Source of the DNA: CAWHHZ01 sp963829355 | GTDB taxonomy: Bacteria; Acidobacteriota; Thermoanaerobaculia; Gp7-AA8; JAHWKK01 | DNA: 64,000 nucleotides | NCBI GenBank assembly: GCA_963829355.1 | Contig: CAWHHZ010000019.1 | Span: 24,302-88,301, forward strand | Direction of reading: 5' to 3' | Shown: positions 10,059 through 18,854 of the stretch, one piece after another | Layout of the letters: the number at the start of each line of letters is the position of its first letter | Position numbering within the stretch: the first letter of the stretch is position 1 | Translations under genes and position numbers: made by a program | The notes under the pieces: generated by a model | What the model was told of the DNA's origin: nothing | Databases searched by the model: none | The model's input: only the letters and a program-made list of their open reading frames with translations

Positions 10059-11756
10059 ATGTCTTCGATGAAATCGTCCGACCCCAATTACGTTGCCGCC
10101 GCACTCGATCCGCTTTTCGCTCTTCCGATCGAATTTCAGCCTGACGTCGAAGAAGCGCTCGACCTCGTCGATCCCGATGCCGCCCGAAAATATCTGCTCG
10201 ACAGACTCGCGAATGATTACCAGCGAGGCGATTGTGCCGTGTTCCAGCAGGTCTTTGACCGGCTGGGCGTGGAGCCTGTGGACGAGGATCTCTCACGGAT
10301 CTTCAACGACCGTGATGGCCACATCGGGGCCCGGGCCTGTGCCGTCGATCTGATCGCTGGTACCAATCGAGAGAAGAGGGCGAGTCTCCTCGGCCGGCTC
10401 AGCAGCGATGAGCGGAATGCGATTGCTGATGAGCCGCTTCGGGAACTGATCGCGGATGCCATCGAAGACTCCACGGCCGCGATTGCAATCGCCTACATCG
10501 CCGAACATTTCCCGGAGTCGCGTCAGCTCCCTCTCGAGCAGCACATCGAGTTGATCCGCAAGAAAATGGGCGCGAGCGCGGCGACCGTGTACGAGCCGCT
10601 GCTGTGCTCGATGAAGCTTCGCTCTCTTCACGATGCCATGATCGAGGCACTGATCGAGGAGGCGGCACCGGACGCACGTCACGCACTCGAGTGTGCCGCG
10701 GAATCGTCTGACGATGAGGAAACCCGGAAGAAGTTCGAGGATGCGCTCGATCGGCTCGATGACGCCGTACCGGCTGGTCCGCTACCGATCAGTGCCAGAC
10801 TCGGCCCGATCGATGGTCCGGGGAGGTTCGAGATCGCTCTTCTGATCGACAATCCGGAGGGCTCGACGACGCTGGCCTTTCTGCTGATCGACAACGATCA
10901 GATCCTCGATGGTTTTGTCGATTTCGCCCCCCCGGCGGAGCTGCTCGGCTCTGACCATCTACCAGAGGTCGAGATCGACGCTGCGGAGGCGGCGTGGGTC
11001 GTCGCCGAGGCGATGAAGGGGACCCTTCGTGATTCGCTCGATGGATTCACCCGGGCCGCGGTCAGATACTTCGAGCGCCTGCCTGCACCGATTGAGATGG
11101 AGACGCCGGAGCTTGCGCCGGAGGCGGATGACGAGCTCGTTGCCGATCTGATGGAGAGGCCCGAGTATGTTCTGTGGGCCTTTGCTCCGGAGGACTTTCA
11201 CCAATGTGACATCCCTGAGCCGCCGCACGATCCGGATGAGAAGTGGATCCGGAGTGCGATGAAGTGTCTCGACCGGAAGCAGATCCGCGAGCGTATCAGG
11301 CGGGACATCGAGTTCATGAGCAGGTGGCATCACGCCATGGGTGAGACGCGGGAAGCTCAGGGGCTGGCGCGAATCGCAACCGAGATCGAGGGTGAGTTCC
11401 GCCGGCATCCGCTCGTGTACGCGATGGTGGAGCGTTCTGTCGAGTTGCTGCACGACCCGGACATCCCGGACGGCGAGATCGAGGACGACGACGAGCTGGT
11501 CGCACTCGATTCGATCCACGACCCCGATGTCATCCGGAAGGCGCTGCTGGTCGAGATCATCGACAAGCAGATTCGGGGAGAGGACCCGCAGGCTGCACCG
11601 GAAGTGTTCGCGATCTTAACGGGTCGGGGGCTTTCGGACCGCGAGGCGAAGGAGAAGATGGCCGAGGTCCTGAACGACGATCTTCAGCAGGTGATCGAAA
11701 AGGAACGTCCGCACGACCCGGCAGCCTATGAGGCAGCGCTGCGCAGTCTGATCTAG
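10059..11756 (+). CDS. Uncharacterised 565-residue acidic protein with a DUF1841-like C-terminus
   Basis: I do not recognise the whole protein. It is strongly acidic, mostly helical, and lacks a signal peptide or membrane segments, so it is probably cytoplasmic. Residues ~1-230 look like a helical-repeat region. Residues ~240-350 look alpha/beta (RFEIALLIDNPEGSTTLAFLLID). The last ~110 residues (HPLVYAMVERSVELL, then P-E-V-F-A-I-L-T-G-R-G-L-S-D-R-E-A) resemble DUF1841, whose pattern is a proline-rich turn followed by a helix ending in 'LSRHEA'. The start at ATG 10059 has an alternative at 10068; neither has a clear ribosome binding site. It stands alone between repeats and the SulP gene. Confidence 0.75.
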   Translation: MSSMKSSDPNYVAAALDPLFALPIEFQPDVEEALDLVDPDAARKYLLDRLANDYQRGDCAVFQQVFDRLGVEPVDEDLSRIFNDRDGHIGARACAVDLIAGTNREKRASLLGRLSSDERNAIADEPLRELIADAIEDSTAAIAIAYIAEHFPESRQLPLEQHIELIRKKMGASAATVYEPLLCSMKLRSLHDAMIEALIEEAAPDARHALECAAESSDDEETRKKFEDALDRLDDAVPAGPLPISARLGPIDGPGRFEIALLIDNPEGSTTLAFLLIDNDQILDGFVDFAPPAELLGSDHLPEVEIDAAEAAWVVAEAMKGTLRDSLDGFTRAAVRYFERLPAPIEMETPELAPEADDELVADLMERPEYVLWAFAPEDFHQCDIPEPPHDPDEKWIRSAMKCLDRKQIRERIRRDIEFMSRWHHAMGETREAQGLARIATEIEGEFRRHPLVYAMVERSVELLHDPDIPDGEIEDDDELVALDSIHDPDVIRKALLVEIIDKQIRGEDPQAAPEVFAILTGRGLSDREAKEKMAEVLNDDLQQVIEKERPHDPAAYEAALRSLI

Positions 11757-11825
11757 CAAGGTTGCGTCCGGGGTCGCGAAATGGGGTGATCGCACGACGT
11801 GTTGTGAGCAATCGGCGCGACGCCC

Positions 11826-13475
11826 TTGAGTCCACTCGAATCCTTCACCCCAAAAATCGTGTCCTGTTTCCGCGAGGGATATTCGCGCGAGAGCTTTGTC
11901 CGCGATCTGCTCGCGGGGCTCGTCGTCGGAATCGTCGCCCTGCCTCTGGCTCTGGCCTTCGCGATCGCGTCGGGTGTCGCGCCCGAGCGAGGTCTCTACA
12001 CGGCGATCGTCGCAGGGTTTCTCATCTCGGCGCTGGGTGGAAGCAGGGTTCAGATCGGCGGCCCTACCGGTGCCTTCGTCGTCATCGTCTACGGGATCGT
12101 GACGAAGTTCGGCTATGGCGGGCTGGTCGTGTGCACCGCGATTGCGGGCGTGATCCTGATCGCGATGGGGCTCGCCCGCTTCGGCTCACTTCTGAAATTC
12201 ATTCCTTATCCAGTCGTCACCGGGTTCACGGCGGGGATCGCGGTCATCATCTTTTCGTCCCAGGTCCGGGATCTGCTGGGTCTGCCGCTCGAATCGGTGC
12301 CGGTAGAATTCATCGATAAATGGCTCGCGTACGGCAAGGTGATCGGGGCGTTCGATCCTTCAGTCGTCGCTGTGTCGGCCGGGACACTCGCGATTCTGAT
12401 CGGGTGGCCCAGGGTCACCCACCGGATACCGGCCCCATTCGTGGCGATGGTGGCCGCGACGGTAGCGGTTCAGCTTCTCGGACTCCCGGTCGAGACGATC
12501 GGGTCAAGGTTCGGGGGCGTTCCCTCGTCTCTTCCCATGCCGTCACTCCCGGAGATTCCCTGGAGCCGGATGAACGAGCTCATCTCGCCCGGCCTGACGA
12601 TCGCGCTGCTGGCTGCGATCGAATCATTGTTGTCGGCCGTAGTCGCCGACGGTCTCATCGGCGGCCGGCATCGCTCGAACATGGAGCTCGTCGCGCAGGG
12701 AGTCGCAAACATCGGATCGGTGATCTTCGGTGGGATCCCCGCGACTGGAGCGATCGCCCGCACGGCGACGAACGTCAAGAGCGGAGGCCGGAGTCCGGTC
12801 GCAGGGATTGTTCACGCTGCCACGCTGCTATTGATTCTGGTCGTGTTCGCCCGCTGGGCCGCGATGATCCCGCTCGCTGCTCTCGCCGCAATCCTCGTGG
12901 TCGTCGCCTACCACATGAGCGAGTGGAGATCGTTCCGTAACCTGCTCTCGGCGCCGCGCAGTGACATCGTCGTGCTGGTTGTGACATTCGCGCTTACCGT
13001 CTTCGTCGACCTTACCGTGGCCGTGCAGTTCGGCGTCGTGCTGGCCGCTCTGCTCTTCATGAAGCGGATGAGCGACGTGACGTCGGTCGCCGGCGTTACT
13101 GACAGTGTTTTCGATGGCGAGGGAGAGGGGCTCGATACTCCCGTCGTTCCACGCGGAGTGCAGGTCTACGAGATCAACGGCCCCTTCTTCTTCGGGGCCG
13201 CGGACAAGCTCAAGGATGTGATGAGCGAGATCTCCGACAGACCGCGCGTCTTCATTCTGAGGATGAGGAATGTCCCTGCGATCGACGCCACCGGGATGCA
13301 TGCGCTCGAGCTGTTCGTGCGCAAATGCCGTTCAGACGGGATCGAGGTAATCATTTCCGAGCTCGCTGCACAGCCTCGGCATACGCTCGTGCGATCTCCG
13401 TTGTTCGAGATGCTCGGCCGCGACCATTTTGCTCCCACCCTCGCCGACGCGATCGAGCGATCGCAGCGGATGTAA
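11826..13475 (+). CDS. SulP-family anion transporter with C-terminal STAS domain
   Basis: The protein is 549 residues, starting at TTG 11826. The N-terminal transporter has the SulP signatures ALPLALAFAIASGVAPERGL and GGSRVQIGGPTGAFVVIV, then about 10-12 hydrophobic spans, including the family loop GGIPATGAIARTATNVKSGG. A STAS domain occupies ~440-549 (GVQVYEINGPFFFGAADKL, RMRNVPAIDATGMHALE). SulP proteins move sulfate, bicarbonate or other anions across the inner membrane. The substrate cannot be read from sequence, and no sulfur-assimilation or carbonic anhydrase gene is adjacent. Length and architecture are normal. Confidence 0.92.
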   Translation: MSPLESFTPKIVSCFREGYSRESFVRDLLAGLVVGIVALPLALAFAIASGVAPERGLYTAIVAGFLISALGGSRVQIGGPTGAFVVIVYGIVTKFGYGGLVVCTAIAGVILIAMGLARFGSLLKFIPYPVVTGFTAGIAVIIFSSQVRDLLGLPLESVPVEFIDKWLAYGKVIGAFDPSVVAVSAGTLAILIGWPRVTHRIPAPFVAMVAATVAVQLLGLPVETIGSRFGGVPSSLPMPSLPEIPWSRMNELISPGLTIALLAAIESLLSAVVADGLIGGRHRSNMELVAQGVANIGSVIFGGIPATGAIARTATNVKSGGRSPVAGIVHAATLLLILVVFARWAAMIPLAALAAILVVVAYHMSEWRSFRNLLSAPRSDIVVLVVTFALTVFVDLTVAVQFGVVLAALLFMKRMSDVTSVAGVTDSVFDGEGEGLDTPVVPRGVQVYEINGPFFFGAADKLKDVMSEISDRPRVFILRMRNVPAIDATGMHALELFVRKCRSDGIEVIISELAAQPRHTLVRSPLFEMLGRDHFAPTLADAIERSQRM

Positions 13476-13577
13476 GGGGAGGCGGTTCGGGCGTTCGGGT
13501 TTTGGCGCGGACGCTGCGGGGGCGCGCGGGTCTCTTTCGTCCACTTCGCGGGCTGGTGGAGGGATGGGGGCGCCGGT

Positions 13578-13875
13578 GACCCCCGGCTGAAGCCGTAATG
13601 GCGTTGAGTTAAGGGTGCGACCGAGAATCGTCATGCCGAGCGGGCGGGTGGGTGGGCATGCGAGGCAGCTCGCGAGTTTCGTACTCAGTGACGTCTGGGC
13701 CGCTGCATGAGCGAGCGCCAGCTCCACGCCGACAGAGCACGTAACTTGCGAGGCGGCCCCTTCGGTTTCCCCCTCCCAGCACCCCTCAGGGCAGGCTCTC
13801 GCTTGCCCGCCCCACCCGCCCGCTCGGGGTGACAATCGCTTAACTCAACGCCATTGCGGCTGAAGCCGGGGGCGA
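13578..13875. repeat. Long imperfect palindromic element
   Basis: The outer arms ATGGCGTTGAGTTAAG (near 13598) and CTTAACTCAACGCCAT (near 13838) are perfect inverted copies. Inside them CCGAGCGGGCGGGTGGG pairs with CCCACCCGCCCGCTCGG, and further inward CTCGCGAGTTTCGTAC matches GCACGTAACTTGCGAG. Both outer ends run into GGCTGAAGCCG-type sequence. The whole could fold as one hairpin of about 290 bp. No coding region is supported here. Confidence 0.7.
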
Positions 13876-13966
13876 TTGTCTGGCGCCGCCTTCGGCGGCT
13901 GGGAGCAGCGCGCACTGTACGTTTCCGTATTTGAGTCTTGCCTTGGGACGGTTTCGGATCTATCTT

Positions 13967-13980
13967 ACTAACTAGTTAGT
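13967..13980. promoter_or_regulatory. Palindromic operator before the TetR gene
   Basis: ACTAACTAGTTAGT is a perfect 14-bp palindrome within TTACTAACTAGTTAGTTTA, ending 24 bp before the TetR start. TetR-family regulators typically bind such sites to repress themselves and the downstream pump. This is the obvious candidate operator for the efflux operon. Confidence 0.75.
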
Positions 13981-14004
13981 TTAACTGGATGGTTGGGAGA
14001 TGGA

Positions 14005-14670
14005 ATGGTTGAGAAGACCGAGGCACGCGCCAGGATTCTGGAGGCCGCGGCTGCGGCGTTCGGAGAGCTCGGGTTTGCGGGTGCGAGAGTCGACGACATC
14101 GCTGCTCGCGCAGGAGTGAACAAGGCGACGGTGTACTACCACATCGGCGGCAAGGAGCAGTTGTATGCGACCGTCGTCGGAGAGGTGCTGGACCGGGCGA
14201 TGGAGACTCTTGCGACGTCGCTCGAGGAAGCATCGAAGCCGGAGGATCAGTTCCGTGCGGTGATCAACACACTCGTCACCACGGCCTCCAGATTTCCGCA
14301 CTTTGCACCGCTGATGCTCCGGGAGGTGGCTGGTGGGGGCTCGTCCCTGCCTGACGACGTCCTGAAGCGGATGGCGTCTCTGCTCGGAGTCGTTGCGGAT
14401 GTTCTGCGACACGGAGCCGAGGAAGGAAGTTTTCGAATCGTGGACCCGCTCGTGACGCACATGATGGTTGCCGGCAGCACGTTTTTTCTGATCGCGGGAG
14501 CGCCTCTCCGGAGCAGGATGAGAGCGATCGCCGGCACGAAAGCAGTCTCGCGGGAGACAACACCCGCGGCGCTTTCCGACCTCATCGCATCACTCATCAT
14601 CGACGGGCTGTCCTCGAGGTCAGCCACCAAGGGCGACGGGAGAGCAGGAAAGCGGAGGACGAAGCGATGA
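14005..14670 (+). CDS. TetR/AcrR-family repressor of the efflux operon
   Basis: The protein is 221 residues from ATG 14005, with GGGAGA just upstream; a TTG at 13993 is an in-frame alternative. The N-terminal helix-turn-helix is clear: ARILEAAAAAFGELGFAGAR, VDDIAARAGVNKATVYYHIGGKE. A variable ligand-binding C-terminal domain ends in a basic tail. The gene is first in a seven-gene unit, its stop overlaps the next start (ATGA), and a perfect palindrome lies just upstream. The order resembles E. coli cecR(ybiH)-ybhGFSR, so this is likely a CecR-like local repressor responding to a pump substrate. Confidence 0.92.
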   Translation: MVEKTEARARILEAAAAAFGELGFAGARVDDIAARAGVNKATVYYHIGGKEQLYATVVGEVLDRAMETLATSLEEASKPEDQFRAVINTLVTTASRFPHFAPLMLREVAGGGSSLPDDVLKRMASLLGVVADVLRHGAEEGSFRIVDPLVTHMMVAGSTFFLIAGAPLRSRMRAIAGTKAVSRETTPAALSDLIASLIIDGLSSRSATKGDGRAGKRRTKR

Positions 14671-15995
14671 GGCAGGTCTCGATATCATTCTCCCTGGCGG
14701 TCGTTGTGACGCTCTCCGCCTTTCATGCGTTGGGTCAGAATCGCGTCACGATCGACGAAGCTGTGCGGAGCTCCCTGGATGCCAATCCAACCGTTGCAGC
14801 CGCCTCAGCCAGACTGAGGGGAGCACGCGCAGCCGTCGAAGAAGCAGAGGCGGCGAGGCAGCCACGGGTGAGTCTGAGCGCTTCGCTTTTTCAGTACGAG
14901 GACCCGATGGTCGTGACACCGATCCATGGGTTCGGTACCGGTCAGTTCCCGGAGTTTGACGACACGCTCATCCAGAGCGCCCTGAATTTCGAGTACCTGC
15001 TTTGGGATGGTGGCGCAAGGTCAGCTCGGATCGGGGCGAGTGAATCGCAGGCCGGGGTTGCCGATCTCACCGTGAGATCGGTCAGAGAAGCGTTGATGTT
15101 GCGGACCGCGGCTGTGTATCTCGGTGCGCTGAGCCGCGAGTCGGTCATCACGTCACTCGACGCGCGCGCTGCGGCCCTGGACGCGGAGGAGCGGAGGGTG
15201 CGGGCGCTGATCGACGTCGGGCGTGCGGCGGAGGTCGATCGTTTGCGGATCCAGGCAGCCATTGCTTCTGCCGAGGCGGAGCGTGAAGCGGTCGAGTCCG
15301 ATCTTCGCGCATCTCTGCTCGAGCTCGGCAGGTTGATCGACCAAGCGGAGGTCCCTTCGGTGGTCGATGTCACACTCTCCGGGGACGCACTGAGCGACCG
15401 GAAAGAACTGGAGAACCGACTGCTGGAGAACAATCCGCGGGTGCGCCGGGCCCGGGAGATCGTCGGATCCCGGATTGCGGAACGAAAGATTGCTCGCGCG
15501 ACGTACCTCCCGCAGGTGCAGGCGGCGGGGTCGTGGCTGCAGTTCGGCGATGACAGCCTCTCGTTCGATCACGAGTGGAATCTCGGTCTCAGGGTGAGGG
15601 TGCCGTTATGGGACGGCGGCGCGACGGCCGCACGAGTCGCTCAGGCGACGGCGGCCGTGCTCGCCGCGGAGGAAGATGTGCGAGTCGAGGAAGATCTTGC
15701 GCTCGATCACCTCGACCGGTCTGTGGCGGCGGTCGAGCGAAATCGTGCGGTGGAGCAGAGCCTCGAGGTTGCCGTGGACAGGTTCGAGGAGGTGGTCCGG
15801 ATCGAGAACCTCCGTTTGCGCACCGGAGCCGGAACTCAGAGGGAGTATCTCGACGCGGAGGCCGATCTCTTTGAGGCCAAAGCAGGACTGGCAAACGCGC
15901 GTTACAACACCATCCTCTCGCGGATCGAGCTTGCCCATGTTCTGGGTGAGCTGACGCCGCAGTGGTTCTCCACACATCTCAGGAGTCAGTCATGA
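14667..15995 (+). CDS. TolC-family outer-membrane efflux channel
   Basis: The protein is 442 residues with a signal peptide ending near HALGQ. Two outer-membrane efflux repeats follow, with long amphipathic helices: IDEAVRSSLDANPTVAAASA and, in the second repeat, LENRLLENNPRVRRAREIVG, with typical WDGGARSARI and WDGGATAARV turns. It provides the outer-membrane exit duct for the downstream HlyD/ABC pump. It overlaps the tetR stop by 4 bp and the hlyD start by 4 bp. The E. coli ybhGFSR cluster has no dedicated TolC, so carrying one in the operon differs from that model. Confidence 0.93.
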   Translation: MRQVSISFSLAVVVTLSAFHALGQNRVTIDEAVRSSLDANPTVAAASARLRGARAAVEEAEAARQPRVSLSASLFQYEDPMVVTPIHGFGTGQFPEFDDTLIQSALNFEYLLWDGGARSARIGASESQAGVADLTVRSVREALMLRTAAVYLGALSRESVITSLDARAAALDAEERRVRALIDVGRAAEVDRLRIQAAIASAEAEREAVESDLRASLLELGRLIDQAEVPSVVDVTLSGDALSDRKELENRLLENNPRVRRAREIVGSRIAERKIARATYLPQVQAAGSWLQFGDDSLSFDHEWNLGLRVRVPLWDGGATAARVAQATAAVLAAEEDVRVEEDLALDHLDRSVAAVERNRAVEQSLEVAVDRFEEVVRIENLRLRTGAGTQREYLDAEADLFEAKAGLANARYNTILSRIELAHVLGELTPQWFSTHLRSQS

Positions 15996-17002
15996 ATCCG
16001 AAGCGTATTCTGCCAGTCATCGTCATCATTGCAGTTGGGGTTGCGGTCTGGTTCTGGATGAACCGGCAAACGGGCGACCCGGATCTGCTTGCGGTCTCCG
16101 GCACCATCGAGGCGACCGAAGCACGGCTCGGCTTTCAGGTACCCGGACGACTGGAGACGATCAGCGCAGAAGAGGGGGAGATCGTGCAGAGCGGCAGTAC
16201 GCTCGCGCGACTCGAAACGTCCGAAATTGCTGAGCGACGTGAGCAGGCTCGAGCCCGTCTCACGGCGGCGCGCGCTCTTCTCGAGGAGATGCGGCAGGGG
16301 GCTCGACCGCAGGAGATCGCTCAGGCGAAGGCTTCCGTGGGTGCTGCCGAAGAGCAACTCGACGATGCGCGGAGGGATCTCTCCCGGAACCGAGAGTTGT
16401 ACGAAGGGGGCGCGATCAGTCGGGAAATGCTCGACAAGTCCGAAAGCGCCGCCGCGATTGCAGCGGAGAATCTGAACCGGGCGAGGGAACAGCTCTCGCT
16501 GGTGCGCAGCGGAACACGAGCCGAGCGCATCGAGGCGCAGCAGGCGCAGGTCGCCGAAGCCGAGGCGGCCGTACGCGCAATCGATGCCGCGCTGGAGAAC
16601 TACGTGATCTCTGCGCCGTTCACGGGACTGGTGACGGTTCGTCACCGGGAACCGGAGGAGATCGTCGCGCCCGGGCAGCCGGTCGTCACTCTGATGAACC
16701 CCGCTGACCGCTGGGTGAGGATCTACGTTCCGGAAAATCGCATCGGTGGAGTGCACCTCGGAACTGCCGCGGAGATTCGCTCGGACACCTACCCGGAAAA
16801 AGCGTATCGCGGCAGGGTCGTGCACATTGCATCAGAGGCGGAGTTCACTCCGAAAAATGTGCAGACGACCGAGGAGCGTGTCCGGCTCGTCTATGCGGTC
16901 AAAGTTCAGATCGAAGGCGATGACGTGATGGAGCTGAAGCCGGGAATGCCTGCCGACGTGGAGTTGTCGTTCGGCGAAGCCGTCAGGGACACCGAAGGAT
17001 GA
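15992..17002 (+). CDS. HlyD-family membrane fusion protein (YbhG-like)
   Basis: The protein is 336 residues; ATG 15992 overlaps the tolC stop. One N-terminal membrane anchor (ILPVIVIIAVGVAVWFWM) is followed by the first biotinyl-lipoyl half (SGTIEATEARLGFQVPGRLE). A long coiled-coil hairpin (~70-210) contains LYEGGAISREMLDKSESA, typical of YbhG/EmrA-like adaptors. The second lipoyl half is YVISAPFTGLVTVRHREPEE, and a beta-barrel domain (RWVRIYVPENRIGGVHLG) ends the protein. It bridges the ABC permeases and the TolC-like channel in the periplasm. Confidence 0.93.
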   Translation: MNPKRILPVIVIIAVGVAVWFWMNRQTGDPDLLAVSGTIEATEARLGFQVPGRLETISAEEGEIVQSGSTLARLETSEIAERREQARARLTAARALLEEMRQGARPQEIAQAKASVGAAEEQLDDARRDLSRNRELYEGGAISREMLDKSESAAAIAAENLNRAREQLSLVRSGTRAERIEAQQAQVAEAEAAVRAIDAALENYVISAPFTGLVTVRHREPEEIVAPGQPVVTLMNPADRWVRIYVPENRIGGVHLGTAAEIRSDTYPEKAYRGRVVHIASEAEFTPKNVQTTEERVRLVYAVKVQIEGDDVMELKPGMPADVELSFGEAVRDTEG

Positions 17003-17919
17003 TCCGTCTCGAGCAGCTCACGAAGCGATTCGGTGAGGTCACCGCCGTCGATTCTCTCACCTTCGAGGTCGACCGGGGGGAGTTGTTCGGTCTCGTGGGT
17101 CCGGACGGAGCGGGAAAGACGACGACGCTCCGGATGCTGGCGGGAGTGCTGCGTCCGAGCTCGGGAACTGCGATCCTCGATGACGTGGACGTGGTGGAAG
17201 AGCCGGAAGGCGTGAAGCATCGTCTCGCTTACATGTCGCAGAGGTTTGGTCTCTATACAGATCTCACAGTACTGGAGAATCTGAACTTTTACGCTGACCT
17301 CTACCGGGTGCCGAAGGAAGAACGCGGAAGGCGTCTCGAACGGCTGTTCGAGTTCTCCGGGCTGGAGCCGTTCCGCGACCGGCTCGCCGGCAATCTCTCC
17401 GGCGGTATGAAGCAGAAGCTCGGGCTTTCGTGTGCACTCATCCACGAGCCCCGCATCCTCCTTCTCGATGAACCGACCTTCGGCGTCGATCCGATCTCAC
17501 GACGCGACCTGTGGATCATCATTCACGAGATGGTTGCTCGAGGCGTGACCGCGATCGTCAGTACTTCCTACATGGATGAGGCGGAACGTTTCGACCGGAT
17601 CGCATTCCTCGATGGCGGGAGGCTTCTGGCCGTGGACGCGCCGGATCGGCTGCGTGCGTCACTGGACGGAGAGATTCTTTCGGTGATCGCAGGCGATGTA
17701 CGGAGATCCCGAGACGTGGCGCGCCGGCTGCCGTGGGTCAGGAGAGCGGTGGTGTTCGGCGACCGGCTGCATGTCACGGTCGACTCCGCCGCGAATCGCA
17801 CCGAGGATCTGCGCGCCGCTCTCGCCGGGGAGGATCTGCCGGTTTCGTCGATTGTGCGCATCGACCCGTCGATGGAGGACGTCTTCGTCGATCGGATCGG
17901 CAGGGAGCGGGTGCGGTGA
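16999..17919 (+). CDS. ABC transporter ATPase, first of two (YbhF N-terminal-like)
   Basis: The protein is 306 residues, and its ATG overlaps the hlyD stop by 4 bp. It has Walker A GPDGAGKTTT, the signature motif NLSGGMKQKLGLS, Walker B ILLLDEPTFGVD, and in the switch region a Ser in ST-SYMDEAERFD where the second ATPase has His (VTTHYMEEAEYA). A C-terminal ~80-residue extension, typical of ABC-2 drug exporter ATPases, ends in SMEDVFVDRI. In E. coli YbhF the two ATPase halves are one polypeptide; here they are separate overlapping genes. The degenerate switch His makes this half the likely non-catalytic partner. Confidence 0.93.
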   Translation: MIRLEQLTKRFGEVTAVDSLTFEVDRGELFGLVGPDGAGKTTTLRMLAGVLRPSSGTAILDDVDVVEEPEGVKHRLAYMSQRFGLYTDLTVLENLNFYADLYRVPKEERGRRLERLFEFSGLEPFRDRLAGNLSGGMKQKLGLSCALIHEPRILLLDEPTFGVDPISRRDLWIIIHEMVARGVTAIVSTSYMDEAERFDRIAFLDGGRLLAVDAPDRLRASLDGEILSVIAGDVRRSRDVARRLPWVRRAVVFGDRLHVTVDSAANRTEDLRAALAGEDLPVSSIVRIDPSMEDVFVDRIGRERVR

Positions 17920-18854
17920 ACGCGGCGGTCCATGTCGAAGGGCTTCGTCGCACGTTTGGAGATTTCGTTGCGGTTGATGATCTCTCTCTCGATGTCGCTC
18001 CGGGGGAGGTATTCGGCTTTCTCGGTCCAAACGGGGCGGGGAAGACCACGACGATCAGAATGCTCACGGGGCTCCTTCTGCCGAGCTCCGGCACGGGAAC
18101 CGTCGCGGGATTCGACATCATGACCGAGAGCGAGTCGATCAAGCGGAACATCGGCTACATGTCGCAGCTCTTCTCGCTTTACTCCGATCTCACGATCGAA
18201 GAGAACATCGCGCTCTTCTCCGGGCTCTACAATGTCGAGCGCTCCCGAAGGCGTGAACGCCGGGACTGGGTGATGGAGATGTCGGGACTCGCGGACAAGC
18301 GGGACCGGCTCGTTCAGGAGCTCTCACTCGGCTGGAAGCAGCGCCTCGCGCTCGGATGCGCGGTTCTCCACGAGCCATCGGTGATCTTTCTCGATGAGCC
18401 CACATCGGGAGTCGACCCGATCTCGCGCCGGACGTTCTGGGATCTGATCTATGAGCTGGCGGGCGAAGGGCGGACCATCTTCGTCACGACGCATTACATG
18501 GAAGAGGCCGAGTATGCAAACCGGCTCGCTCTGATGAACCGCGGAAAACTGATCGCACTCGATACGCCGCATGCGTTGCGCGACGCGATGACGGAGCCGC
18601 TTTTCGAGGTGGCGGTCGAGAACGGCGTGAAGGCAGTTCCGGTGCTGCAGGCGGACCCGGAAGTCAAAACGGCAGCACTGTTCGGACGGTCACTCCACGT
18701 GACGTTGGATGGGAGGTCCGGCGGCGGCAGCACGATTGAGGAGACACTCCGGCGAGGCGGGATTACGGCGAGATCGATCCGGCAGATCGACCCATCACTC
18801 GAGGACGTGTTCGTTTCTCTCGTTCGGGAGAGCGGGGGAGCCGTCGATGGGTAG
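17916..18854 (+). CDS. ABC transporter ATPase, second of two (YbhF C-terminal-like)
   Basis: The protein is 312 residues. GTG 17916 overlaps the previous stop (GTGA) and puts the conserved beginning (VHVEGLRRTFGDFVAVDDLS) at the N-terminus. Walker A is GPNGAGKTTT, Walker B VIFLDEPTSGVD, and the switch region VTTHYMEEAEYA has the catalytic His. The signature motif is unusual, QELSLGWKQRLALG, with L-S-L-G-W in place of L-S-G-G. That variant is also found in the YbhF/RbbA-type second domain. With the first ATPase it probably forms a heterodimer powering the two permeases. Confidence 0.92.
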   Translation: MNAAVHVEGLRRTFGDFVAVDDLSLDVAPGEVFGFLGPNGAGKTTTIRMLTGLLLPSSGTGTVAGFDIMTESESIKRNIGYMSQLFSLYSDLTIEENIALFSGLYNVERSRRRERRDWVMEMSGLADKRDRLVQELSLGWKQRLALGCAVLHEPSVIFLDEPTSGVDPISRRTFWDLIYELAGEGRTIFVTTHYMEEAEYANRLALMNRGKLIALDTPHALRDAMTEPLFEVAVENGVKAVPVLQADPEVKTAALFGRSLHVTLDGRSGGGSTIEETLRRGGITARSIRQIDPSLEDVFVSLVRESGGAVDG

